From NCBI GenBank assembly GCA_030615855.1, contig JAUWYL010000018.1, positions 1 to 27,796 on the forward strand: DNA of 27,796 nt. Reading direction: 5' to 3'. Source of the stretch: a bacterium (GTDB lineage: Bacteria; UBP18; UBA7526). A program made the translations under genes and the position numbers. The stretch's first letter is position 1. Each line of letters opens with the position of its first letter. The notes under the pieces were generated by a model. It was not told the origin of the DNA and did no database searches. It saw nothing but the letters and a program-made list of their open reading frames with translations. This document shows positions 8,541 through 15,874 of this stretch, piece after piece.

Positions 8541-9290
8541 CTATCTAACGGGGTTAATGATGCTGGCTAAGTATCCGGCGCCGAAGCCATTATCGATATT
8601 GACTACCGCCACACCACTTGAGCAGGTATTGAGCATAGTGAGAAGGGCTGAAAGGCCCTTGAAGCTCGCCCCATAGCCCACAGAGGTGGGAACAGCGATC
8701 ACAGGGCAAGAGACAAGACCAGCGATGACGCTTGCCAGGGCCCCTTCCATTCCGGCAATGACGATAATAACCTTTGCTTTTAAGAGCCTCTCTTTTTGAG
8801 CAAGCAATCTTTGGAGGCCGGCCACGCCAATATCATATATCTTCTCTACTCTATTTCCCATAATCTTCAGGGTGACGATGGCCTCTTCTGCTACCGGGAT
8901 ATCTGCTGTTCCTGCGGTGACTACTAAGACTACTCCCCTCTTAACCCTTGGCTTCTTTTTCTGGATGGAGATTATTCTTCCTTCCTTATAGTACTTACAA
9001 TTTGGGAAGCGTTTCTTAATTGCTCTATATATCTTTTCGCTTGCCCTAGTGGCTACACAGTCGCTTCCCCTCTTCACCATGCTATCTATAATCTTCTCTA
9101 TCTGTCCTGTGTTCTTTCCCGGACAAAGAATGACCTCAGGAAATCCTTTTCTCAAGGCCCGATGGGTATCTATCTTGGCAAATCCCAGATCCTCAAAGGG
9201 CAGGAAGCGTAGTTCATTCATAGCCTCATCAATCCCTATCTTCCCTGCCTTCACTTTTTTCAACAGTCTCTCAATATCCTTAGCATCCAT
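8541..9290 (-). CDS. larB: LarB, nickel-pincer cofactor synthesis (carboxylase/hydrolase)
   Basis: This 249-residue cytoplasmic enzyme catalyses the first step of nickel-pincer nucleotide synthesis, carboxylating and hydrolysing nicotinic acid adenine dinucleotide to pyridinium-3,5-biscarboxylate mononucleotide. The C-terminal half (about 120-245) is a PurE/AIR-carboxylase-like fold: VVTAGTADIPVAEEA, IAGMEGALASVIAGL, PTSVGYGASFKGL and NIDNGFGAGYLA. The N-terminal part with EVILCPGKNTGQ is specific to LarB. Length matches the family. It follows larE across a 333-base gap filled by nested palindromes. LarC, which inserts nickel, and LarA-type racemases are not in this window. Confidence 0.95.
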   Translation of the reverse strand: MDAKDIERLLKKVKAGKIGIDEAMNELRFLPFEDLGFAKIDTHRALRKGFPEVILCPGKNTGQIEKIIDSMVKRGSDCVATRASEKIYRAIKKRFPNCKYYKEGRIISIQKKKPRVKRGVVLVVTAGTADIPVAEEAIVTLKIMGNRVEKIYDIGVAGLQRLLAQKERLLKAKVIIVIAGMEGALASVIAGLVSCPVIAVPTSVGYGASFKGLSALLTMLNTCSSGVAVVNIDNGFGAGYLASIINPVR

Positions 9291-9317
9291 TTCGACTTCT
9301 TTCTCTAACCAGAATAG

Positions 9318-9644
9318 GTTAACAAGTTAACAAGGATACAAGTTAACAAGATATAGGTTAGGTCAAAGGGTAACGGTAACGAAGCCCGTATCGGTAACGT
9401 TGATAGGCTAGGTAAATTTAAAGAGAATATCAGATTATCAGAGCATCAGATGGAGAAAGGCAGATATCAGAATTCAGATTAAATCTGATATTCTGGCCAT
9501 CTGAAATCTCATTCTGGTATTCTGATGTTCTGATACTCTTTTTTACGACCGCCGTAACCGTAACCGCTAAACGAAACGGGCATCGTAACCCTAACCGTAA
9601 CTGGATGTTGCCTTATTAACTTGTCAACTAATCAACTTGTCAAC
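9318..9644. repeat. Nested palindromic repeat complex between larE and larB
   Basis: This fills the gap between larE and larB. Outermost: four 8-mers of GTTAACAA type (9318-9349) face four inverted 8-mers of TTGTCAAC type (9613-9644). Next inside: GGTAAC units (9369-9398) face GTAACC/CCGTAA units (9553-9601). Next: GAATATCA-type 8-mers (9425-9448) face TCTGATAC-type units up to 9538. At the centre, about 9459-9497, is an imperfect hairpin of GATATCAG units. No gene is present. The right outer arm encodes the LarE C-terminus and stop. Confidence 0.88.
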
Positions 9645-10448
9645 TGTCTTGAGGGCTTCATCCATACTCCCGCTTCGATAGCCCTCCAGATCGAGGGCGA
9701 TATAGGTATAGCCCATTCTTTTCAATCTATTGATAACCTTTTTTCTTATATCTTTCTTCACCAGGATTTTTATTTCTCTTGGATTGACCTCAATCCTTGC
9801 CATATCTTCATGATCTCTTAAACGTACCTCTTTTAGGCCAAGACCTCTCAAGAACTCCTCACCCTTCTCTATCCTTTCTAGTCTCTTTTTGGTTATTCTC
9901 TCTCCATAGGGGATCCTGGTCGCCAGACAGGTCTGAGAAGGGCTATTCCAGGTGGAAAGTCCTAATTCCTTAGATAGCTTGCGGATCTCTTTTTTCCTCA
10001 ATCCTACCTCTGCCAAGGGACTCCTTATTTTCAATTCCCTTAAGGCCTTCTTGCCTGGACGAAAGGACCTCAGATCATCGTAGTTTGAACCATCGAGAAC
10101 AAACCGAAGACCGTTCTTTCTAGCAATTCTCTTTAATTCCTTAAAAAGTTCTTTTTTGCAGAAGTAACATCTATCAGCGGTGTTTTTAATAAAATCTTCA
10201 TTCCCGCATTCCCGGGAATGTGAGATGAGATGTTTCACCCTCAATTGCCGGGCTAACTCCTTTGCTTCCTTCACTTCATAAGAGAAGTGGATGGGTGAGG
10301 AGGAGGTCACTGCCACTACCTTATTCCTTAAGACATCAGAGGCTACCTTTAATAGGAAGGTAGAATCCACCCCACCAGAGAAAGCGATTAAAGTACTTCT
10401 CATCTCTTTCAAATTTTCTTCAAGTCTTTTTAACTTTTTATTCGCCAA
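9624..10448 (-). CDS. larE: LarE, ATP-dependent sacrificial sulfur transferase
   Basis: This 274-residue cytoplasmic enzyme adenylates the LarB product and donates sulfur to make pyridinium-3,5-bisthiocarboxylate mononucleotide. It has a PP-loop SGGVDSTFLLKVA near residue 24, a RCYFCKKELF segment near 93, and SQTCLATRIPYG, whose Cys aligns with the sacrificial Cys176 of the L. plantarum enzyme. The start is a TTG 3 bases after the mdh stop. The best ribosome site (AAGGAG) is 15 bases upstream, so the start is uncertain. The last residues (VDKLIS) and TGA are encoded by an 8-mer repeat array. Confidence 0.93.
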   Translation of the reverse strand: MANKKLKRLEENLKEMRSTLIAFSGGVDSTFLLKVASDVLRNKVVAVTSSSPIHFSYEVKEAKELARQLRVKHLISHSRECGNEDFIKNTADRCYFCKKELFKELKRIARKNGLRFVLDGSNYDDLRSFRPGKKALRELKIRSPLAEVGLRKKEIRKLSKELGLSTWNSPSQTCLATRIPYGERITKKRLERIEKGEEFLRGLGLKEVRLRDHEDMARIEVNPREIKILVKKDIRKKVINRLKRMGYTYIALDLEGYRSGSMDEALKTVDKLIS

Positions 10449-10451
10449 TTG

Positions 10452-11384
10452 CTAATATTTTATCTCCTTCATCAATTCCTTGATAGATTTTTTTATAGTC
10501 TCTGCTGATCTATTTAAAGCCTCCCTTTCCTCTTTATTTAATTCTAACTCTACTATCTCTTCTATTCCCTCTCTGCCCAGCCTTGCCGGGACACCGATAC
10601 AGATATCGTCCAACCCGTACTGGCCTGATAAGTAGGCTGAGGTGGGTATTACCTCCTTTTTATCCTTGATTATGGACTCGATCATTGAATAGGCTGAAGC
10701 CGATGGTCCATAATAGGCACTACCTGTTCTTAAAAGGGAAACGATCTTTGCCCCAGTCTCACGAGTCTGAGCAATTAATTCCTCTATCTTCTCTTTAGAG
10801 AGCAACTGGGTAAGGGGGGTGCCGGAAACCGTAGAATGGCGAGGCAGAGGCACCATAGTCTTATCATGACCCCCCAAAACCACAGCCTCAATCTGTGAGA
10901 CCGGCACATTTAGTTCCTGGGCAATTAATGTGCTAAATCGAGCAGAGTCTAAAACCCCGGCTACCCCAAAGACCCTCTGCAGCTTAAAGCCACTTAGCTT
11001 ATATGCCAAGTAGGTCATGACATCTAAGGGGTTAGTAACCACGAGTATCATGGAATCTGGGGAGTGAGTGGTGACCTTTGAGACCACATCCTTTATAATA
11101 TGGGCATTCTTTTTTAATAAATCTTTCCTTTCCATCCCCGGCTTCCGACTTAACCCGGCGCTAATGACCACCACATCCGAGCCAACAATCTCTTTATAAT
11201 CATTCGTCCCGGTGATCTTTCTATGATGACCTACAATTGGTGCTGCGGTAGAAAGGTCCAGGGCCTTACCTTGGGGGAGGCCCTCTATCATATCCAATAA
11301 AACCACATCACATAGGTCACTCTCCGCAATTCTCATGCCGATCAGGGCTCCCACGTTTCCTGCTCCAATAATACTGACCTTCAT
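10452..11384 (-). CDS. mdh: Malate dehydrogenase (NAD-dependent, LDH-like type)
   Basis: This 310-residue enzyme interconverts (S)-malate and oxaloacetate. The Rossmann motif GAGNVGALIG is at 7-16, and an Asp at the end of strand two (LLDMIEG) favours NAD. The substrate loop AGLSRKPGMERKDLL has Arg where lactate dehydrogenases have Gln, which indicates malate rather than pyruvate. VTNPLDVMTYLAYK and the catalytic His in VVLGGHDKTMVPL are present. It is 3 bases upstream of larE and 3 bases downstream of the deoxyhypusine-synthase-like gene, so all three are probably translated from one message. Confidence 0.95.
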   Translation of the reverse strand: MKVSIIGAGNVGALIGMRIAESDLCDVVLLDMIEGLPQGKALDLSTAAPIVGHHRKITGTNDYKEIVGSDVVVISAGLSRKPGMERKDLLKKNAHIIKDVVSKVTTHSPDSMILVVTNPLDVMTYLAYKLSGFKLQRVFGVAGVLDSARFSTLIAQELNVPVSQIEAVVLGGHDKTMVPLPRHSTVSGTPLTQLLSKEKIEELIAQTRETGAKIVSLLRTGSAYYGPSASAYSMIESIIKDKKEVIPTSAYLSGQYGLDDICIGVPARLGREGIEEIVELELNKEEREALNRSAETIKKSIKELMKEIKY

Positions 11385-11387
11385 GGT

Positions 11388-12437
11388 TTAATCTATCTCT
11401 TTCAGACTAATTAGACGATGGTTTCTCCAGTTGAACTTGAGCCTCTTCCTCTTCTTATATGCTCTTCCCTGCAGAATGGCACCCACTAAGAGTGGTAAAC
11501 CAATGGTGGAGTCGATGTAGGTGGTGGCCTTCTTGGCCTTCCTGGCCACCTTTCCCCAGGACTGGGCCTCCTCCAAGGTGCATCCTGATAGACCCCCCCA
11601 GTGAGGAGCATCTGCCGTTAATTGAATGGCATAGTCGTGTCCCTTCGTCTGGCCCCGGGGAATAATCTCTAAAGATTCTAAGGTGACTGTGGCCTGCTGG
11701 ATGAAGTTCTTGGGATAGCCACCAGAGACATAGACCACTCCCGTCTTCTTAGTCTTCATCACCAGCTGGGTGATCTCATAATTATCCAGGATAGCATCGA
11801 TTACAATATGATTCTTATTCCAATAGTAATGCATGGTAAGCGCGATGCCGATTGAGGAGTCATTCAGTGCCGGGCAGATCACCGGGATGCCATGCTTAGC
11901 TGCGGTATATAGAATGGAGTTCTCATCCTTTAATCTCTTACCCAGTATCTTTAAGAATTCACTTGAGGAATAGGTCCTCTTGGGAAGTTTATCCGCAATG
12001 GCGCATATCGCCTTATCCGTGGTATCGAAGGTCGCCTCATCCACATAGGTATCGTAGATGCGATTGATATATAACTTTCTCAACAAAACATCGTCTGCAT
12101 AGGGGGTTCCCACATAGAATTTACTACCTCTGGCCAAGGCAAAGTCTTGATAGAGGTTTCCACCCGTAGCTACCAGGCAATCAACCAAGTTATACCCTAT
12201 CATATCCCGGATGACCTTCCTTAAGCCTCCCGCCATAAGGGGGCCGGCTAACCCCAGAAATATAAAGGGGCGATCTGGGTCCTTCAGGCAGTCCTCATAG
12301 ACCTGAAGGCACCTGCCTAAGTTCCGCGACTGAATGGATGATTTCTCAAATGCCTTTAGTAGCCCTCTAATATCCCTTATTTTCTCAAGATCGATCTGCT
12401 CCACTTCTTTACTTAAAACCTCTTCTTTTGTTACCAT
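11388..12437 (-). CDS. Deoxyhypusine synthase-family enzyme
   Basis: This 349-residue enzyme belongs to the DHS/homospermidine synthase family, which transfers an aminobutyl group from spermidine using NAD. The motif SWGK, with the Lys (residue 296) that carries the imine intermediate in DHS, is conserved, followed by TYIDSTIGLPLLV. FLGLAGPLMAGGLRKVIRDMI and the VATGGNLYQDF region match the NAD-binding part. The ATG at 12437 was chosen over an in-frame GTG 6 bases earlier because AAGGAGG lies 5 bases before it. Most bacteria lack eIF5A, so homospermidine or another polyamine product is more likely than hypusine. Confidence 0.88.
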   Translation of the reverse strand: MVTKEEVLSKEVEQIDLEKIRDIRGLLKAFEKSSIQSRNLGRCLQVYEDCLKDPDRPFIFLGLAGPLMAGGLRKVIRDMIGYNLVDCLVATGGNLYQDFALARGSKFYVGTPYADDVLLRKLYINRIYDTYVDEATFDTTDKAICAIADKLPKRTYSSSEFLKILGKRLKDENSILYTAAKHGIPVICPALNDSSIGIALTMHYYWNKNHIVIDAILDNYEITQLVMKTKKTGVVYVSGGYPKNFIQQATVTLESLEIIPRGQTKGHDYAIQLTADAPHWGGLSGCTLEEAQSWGKVARKAKKATTYIDSTIGLPLLVGAILQGRAYKKRKRLKFNWRNHRLISLKEID

Positions 12438-12513
12438 CTCCACCTCCTTTATATACAGATTTCCACAGATATTTACAGATCAACACAGATCACAGATAAT
12501 TGCGAATCTTTGA

Positions 12514-12597
12514 GAATATCAGAATATCAGAGTATCAGAATGAGAATTCAGAAATCAGATTTCAGATTTTATCTGGTATTCTAGTAATCTGATACTC
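12514..12597. repeat. GAATATCA 8-mer inverted repeat array
   Basis: GAATATCA occurs twice and GAGTATCA once at 12514-12537. They face inverted units ending TCTGATACTC at 12597. The same unit family forms an inner layer of the complex at 9318-9644. ACAGAT-type repeats also lie at about 12456-12500, upstream of the DHS-like gene. Confidence 0.85.
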
Positions 12598-12622
12598 TTT
12601 TCACTTTGCATTGCTAATTTTG

Positions 12623-12650
12623 CATTTTTCATTTTTCATTTTCCACTTTT
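12623..12650. repeat. 7-mer tandem array CATTTTT x4
   Basis: Four degenerate 7-mers (CATTTTT, CATTTTT, CATTTTC, CACTTTT) overlap the 3' end of the epimerase gene. The TGA stop (12636-12638) and the final SGK codons lie in the array. Related AAAAATG units are at 1030-1043. Confidence 0.85.
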
Positions 12651-13532
12651 AATTGTTGACCGGTAGTCTCTTATGCCCTCTTCAATGCTATATCTCGCTT
12701 CAAAGCCCAATAATTCCTTTACTCTTCTAGTATCTGCTCTTGTCTCATTCTGATAGAAGGAATAAGGGTTGTCGAAGTACTCTGGCTTGAAAGAAGTCCC
12801 CAGGACTTCGTTTAGAATCTCTATTATCCTATTAAAAGTTATGGCAACCCCCGTTCCCACATTCACAATCCCCGATTCCTTGGCCTTCACGGCCCTTATG
12901 GTAGCATCGACCACATCCTTTACATAGATAAAGTCCCGTGACTGCTCTCCATACTTGAAAATCCTCGGATTCTTATTCGCTTTCATCTGTTGGGCAAGCT
13001 GATAGATCATACTGGCCGCCTTCTTCTTATACCTTTCCCGCGGGCCATAGACATTGAAGTATCTTAAGCCTACTATCTTAATCTCATCTTTATGCCTCAT
13101 GGCCTCTTCATCCATGAGGGACTTGGACCGGGCATAGGCGTTCTGAGGGGACAATTTCTGATCCTCTCGCATGGGACAGGGACCATTCCCATAGACCCCG
13201 GCAGATGAGGCATAGACCAGAATCGCTCTTTCCTTCAGGACAAAGTCCAATACCTTCTTAAATCCCCCAAGATTGACTTCCACCATCTTTTTTCCGTCAC
13301 TAAAGGTAGTATCTGTGATTGAAGCCTGATGAAAGACGACATCCATATCCTTAAACTGGAAAAGGTTCATACTAGTAATATCATCTATTACCAAATTTCC
13401 CCTAAAGCCTGTTAGATTCTCAGTATTCCCACCTAATAGGTTATCTACTACTGTAATATCATTATCTCTCTGTAAGGTTAAAGCGAGGTTAGAACCGATG
13501 AACCCCACCCCTCCTGTGATTAGAATTTTCAT
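12636..13532 (-). CDS. NAD-dependent sugar-nucleotide epimerase, HldD-like
   Basis: This 298-residue extended short-chain dehydrogenase/reductase has the NAD motif GGVGFIG near residue 7, VYASSAGVYG with the catalytic Ser, and YARSK as the catalytic Tyr-x3-Lys. HQASITDTTFSDGKKM and RYFNVYGPRERYKKKAASM are close to ADP-L-glycero-D-manno-heptose 6-epimerase, which would indicate lipopolysaccharide heptose synthesis. UDP-glucose 4-epimerase is the alternative. The ATG at 13532 is chosen because GGAGAGGAG precedes it and MKILITGG begins the fold. A relic start with MRILIT lies 107 bases upstream. Confidence 0.85.
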   Translation of the reverse strand: MKILITGGVGFIGSNLALTLQRDNDITVVDNLLGGNTENLTGFRGNLVIDDITSMNLFQFKDMDVVFHQASITDTTFSDGKKMVEVNLGGFKKVLDFVLKERAILVYASSAGVYGNGPCPMREDQKLSPQNAYARSKSLMDEEAMRHKDEIKIVGLRYFNVYGPRERYKKKAASMIYQLAQQMKANKNPRIFKYGEQSRDFIYVKDVVDATIRAVKAKESGIVNVGTGVAITFNRIIEILNEVLGTSFKPEYFDNPYSFYQNETRADTRRVKELLGFEARYSIEEGIRDYRSTIKSGK

Positions 13533-13590
13533 TCTCACTCCTCTCCAATCAAGTTCGAACAACGCATGGAATAATGATTTAGCCTTCTTA

Positions 13591-13612
13591 AAGGAGGGAC
13601 GGGGTGAACCTC
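13591..13612. repeat. Partial GACGGGGTGAACC repeat
   Basis: GGAGGGACGGGGTGAACCTCC matches the right half of the hairpin units between ccdA and trxA (16577-16637). It lies between the relic start at 13639 and the epimerase start. The 13533-13966 gap otherwise holds promoters, the relic start and the MITE-like repeat. Confidence 0.65.
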
Positions 13613-13616
13613 CGCT

Positions 13617-13656
13617 CCCTCAGTGATTAATATCCTCATACTTTTTCTCCTTGTCC
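13617..13656 (-). pseudogene. Relic translation start of an epimerase-like gene
   Basis: On the minus strand AAGGAG lies 7 bases before an ATG at 13639 that reads MRILIT, nearly the MKILIT start of the intact epimerase at 13532. The frame then runs into the GC-rich repeat and is out of phase with the epimerase by two bases. I read it as the remnant of the old start or of a deleted paralogue. Confidence 0.4.
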
Positions 13657-13667
13657 CGTTGATAATC

Positions 13668-13696
13668 AAACTAACACAAAAGGATAGACCTGTCAA
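13668..13696 (-). promoter_or_regulatory. Candidate promoter for the epimerase
   Basis: On the minus strand a perfect TTGACA (13696-13691) is 17 bases from TAGTTT (13673-13668), a weak -10. The start of transcription would fall near 13661, just ahead of the relic start at 13639. Confidence 0.4.
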
Positions 13697-13743
13697 CCCC
13701 GATACGCAGATTTCTTTATTTTGCTTACTGCTTGGGCTTTAAA

Positions 13744-13916
13744 AAACGCTGGCACTCAACGCACTTCGTTTGCCTTGAGGCGTTAGCCTCTGATAATCTG
13801 CGGTCATTGCTTGATTTCGAGCAAAGTGAGAAACAAGGTTCTTGAGCGAAGCGAAAGGCTTCCTTATATTCATGCTCTCTCGGATGCCAGCGAAGCGCAT
13901 CCGGCATCTGCGTTTA
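13744..13916. repeat. MITE-like repeat, copy 1
   Basis: This 173-bp element shares about 40 identical bases at its left end and 51 at its right end (13866-13916) with copy 2 at 26153-26324, while the middles differ. The left end begins AAACGCTGG and the right end finishes CTGCGTTTA, forming short terminal inverted repeats. The right end contains a CGGATG...CATCCG hairpin. No coding capacity beyond short chance frames. Confidence 0.8.
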
Positions 13917-13920
13917 AGAC

Positions 13921-13949
13921 TTGACAATCTGAAGAAAGTAGTTTACAAT
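13921..13949 (+). promoter_or_regulatory. Near-consensus sigma70 promoter for the M23 peptidase gene
   Basis: TTGACA (13921-13926), a 17-base spacer and TACAAT (13944-13949) precede the ATG at 13967. Transcription would start near 13956, leaving a very short leader made essentially of the ribosome site GGAGGAG. The -35 begins 5 bases after the end of the MITE-like repeat. Confidence 0.75.
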
Positions 13950-13966
13950 TATTCTGGGAGGAGAAA

Positions 13967-14851
13967 ATGGTAAAACCCAAGAAGGTCTTAACCATTATGT
14001 TCATTCCTCATGGTCAGAGGAGGACCAGGAGTCTGCGCATCTCCTATCCCCTCTTCTCTTGCCTGGTCGGTCTCTTCTGCCTCCTTCTGGTCACCTCCGC
14101 CCTCTTTCTCACAAGGTATCACAAATACAGAAGGACACTAAGGATAAATAAGGAGTTAGTAGAAGAGGTGACTGAATTTGAGAGAGCCATGAGGGTAGTG
14201 GGAGAGTTAGAGACCAAATTAAGGATAATGACCGATACAGAGAAAGAGGGAATCGCTACTGGCGGGCCAACAGAGGAGAGGCTATCCGATCTTTTAAAAT
14301 ATATTGAAGAGAGACCTACCCTGGCCTTAGAAGATGTAAGGGCCTTAGAGAGGCGAGCGGTCTTACAGGCCAAGAGCCTGAAAGAGCTTGCCCAAATATT
14401 GGAAGGGCAGACCATAGAGTTGGCCCATACTCCATCGGTGAGCCCAGTAAAGGGAAGGGCCTGGGTCACCTCCCTCTTTGGCAAGCGGCGGGATCCCTTC
14501 ACCAGGCGCTGGAGGATGCATGAGGGGCTGGACCTCGCTGCCCGGCATAGGACATCCATTATCGCTACCGCAGATGGTAGGGTAAGGTTCTCAGGACGAA
14601 AGGGAACCTGGGGAAATGTGGTTATTATTGATCATCGCTATTATGGCTTTGAGACCCGGTATGCCCATAATAGAAGAAACCTTGTCAAGACGGGGCAAGA
14701 GGTGAAGAGATACCAGAAGATTGCTGAGTTGGGATCGAGTGGTCGCACCACCGGCCCCCATGTCCACTATGAAGTAAGAAAGCTAGGTAAACCCATCAAT
14801 CCCATGCTGCATATTGTCAATTTAGAAGACATTGGACGAGAGAGTTATTAA
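13967..14851 (+). CDS. Membrane-anchored M23 (LytM) murein endopeptidase
   Basis: This 294-residue protein has a basic cytoplasmic N-terminus, one membrane helix (about 26-49), a helical coiled-coil stretch (about 55-150) and a C-terminal M23 domain (about 165-285). All zinc and catalytic positions are present: His185 and Asp189 in HEGLD, His234 in RYAH, and HVH at 265-267. It should therefore be an active peptidase cutting peptidoglycan cross-links, unlike the EnvC homologue at 24014-25303. ATG follows GGAGGAG. The gene is alone between its own promoter and terminator. Confidence 0.92.
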   Translation: MVKPKKVLTIMFIPHGQRRTRSLRISYPLFSCLVGLFCLLLVTSALFLTRYHKYRRTLRINKELVEEVTEFERAMRVVGELETKLRIMTDTEKEGIATGGPTEERLSDLLKYIEERPTLALEDVRALERRAVLQAKSLKELAQILEGQTIELAHTPSVSPVKGRAWVTSLFGKRRDPFTRRWRMHEGLDLAARHRTSIIATADGRVRFSGRKGTWGNVVIIDHRYYGFETRYAHNRRNLVKTGQEVKRYQKIAELGSSGRTTGPHVHYEVRKLGKPINPMLHIVNLEDIGRESY

Positions 14852-14865
14852 GACTCCGAGATTTT

Positions 14866-14900
14866 AAAAGACTATTCTTTAAGGAATAGTCTTTTTTCTT
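14866..14900 (+). terminator. Rho-independent terminator
   Basis: A perfect 12-bp stem AAAAGACTATTC (14866-14877) pairs with GAATAGTCTTTT (14884-14895) around a 6-base loop, followed by a T-rich tail. It sits 15 bases after the M23 peptidase stop. Confidence 0.92.
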
Positions 14901-14908
14901 AGGTGATA

Positions 14909-15874
14909 ATGGTGAAATATATCTTTGGACCAGTCCCATCGAGGAGATTGGGGATCTCTTTGGGAGTGGACCTCGTTCCTTTTAAGACCTGTACCTTCAA
15001 CTGCATCTACTGTCAATTAGGAAGAACCACCAACCAAACCCTAAAGAGGAAGGAATACATCAAGGCTCAAGAGGTCTTAAAAGAATTAAAAGAGAAACTG
15101 GCGAACTGGCGGGCACCCCGGCAGATGTCGGGGTCGGGCAAACTGATAAAACAGAAAATTAATTATATCACCCTCTCTGGCTCGGGAGAACCGACCCTTA
15201 ATTCAAAGATTAGTAAAATAATCTCTGGGACAAAGAAGATGACCTCCATCCCGGTTGCCGTATTGACCAATGGCTCCTTACTATATAGAAAAGAGGTGAG
15301 GGATAGCCTGAAGAAAGCAGACTTAGTCATCCCCTCTCTCGACGGGGGAAGCACCAAGATTTTTAAGAAGATAAATCGACCTGTCGAATCCTTGGGAATC
15401 GAAAGGATAGTTAAGGGGCTTATGGCTTTTAGAAAAGAGTACTGGGGAAAGATCTGGCTTGAGGTTATGCTGGTAAAGGGGGTAAATGATAAGAAGGAAG
15501 CGATTGAGAAGTTAAAGAGGGCGATCGCTAAGATCAAGCCAGACAGGGTGCAACTCAATACCGTTGCTCGTCCACCCTGCGAAAAGTTCGCTAAGGCCTT
15601 AAGTAAAGGAGAACTGGAAAAAATAAAGAATCTCCTTGGTCCTCCGACAGAGGTAATCATCGATTTTGAAAGAAGAGCCTTGCCCGAAAAGATGAAGGAT
15701 CTAAAGAAAGGAATAATGACCATGCTTAAGAGGAGGCCGGCTACGGTGAAGGATTTAGTAGATGGTCTCGGTGTCCATAGAAACGAAGTTCTCAAGTATC
15801 TTGCTTTTCTAGAGAAAGAGAAAAAGATAAAATCGCTTAGTTATAAAGGTAAGAGGTATTACCAAGCAGAATGA
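14909..15874 (+). CDS. Radical SAM protein with C-terminal winged helix (COG0731-like)
   Basis: This 321-residue enzyme has the radical SAM cluster CTFNCIYC (Cys28, 32, 35) after the family signature [10 protein letters not shown], then [10 protein letters not shown], which binds SAM. Residues from about 265 form a winged-helix-like segment ([20 protein letters not shown]). The reaction catalysed by this family is not established to my knowledge. A GTG lies 6 bases before the chosen ATG and another GTG follows it; AGGTG at 14901 does not settle the choice. A palindromic segment (15115-15134) appears inserted near residue 72. It overlaps ccdA by 4 bases. Confidence 0.85.
   Translation: MVKYIFGPVPSRRLGISLGVDLVPFKTCTFNCIYCQLGRTTNQTLKRKEYIKAQEVLKELKEKLANWRAPRQMSGSGKLIKQKINYITLSGSGEPTLNSKISKIISGTKKMTSIPVAVLTNGSLLYRKEVRDSLKKADLVIPSLDGGSTKIFKKINRPVESLGIERIVKGLMAFRKEYWGKIWLEVMLVKGVNDKKEAIEKLKRAIAKIKPDRVQLNTVARPPCEKFAKALSKGELEKIKNLLGPPTEVIIDFERRALPEKMKDLKKGIMTMLKRRPATVKDLVDGLGVHRNEVLKYLAFLEKEKKIKSLSYKGKRYYQAE
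15115..15134 (+). repeat. Palindrome inside radical SAM gene
   Basis: ACCCCG and CGGGGT flank an 8-base loop. The GC-rich segment encodes [10 protein letters not shown] between the EKL helix and the [12 protein letters not shown] strand, where I would expect a shorter linker. Confidence 0.45.

Noticed and set aside
10452-11384. Lactate dehydrogenase
   Set aside because: The substrate loop has Arg in SRKPGMER where lactate enzymes have Gln, favouring malate.
13533-13743. tRNA or other structured RNA gene in the divergent gap
   Set aside because: No cloverleaf, CCA end or GTTCGA-type loop in a stem could be found; the gap is explained by promoters, relic start and repeats.
13725-13927. Two overlapping short reading frames of about 60 codons
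   Set aside because: They lie in the MITE-like repeat, lack ribosome sites, and the second copy does not keep their full frames.
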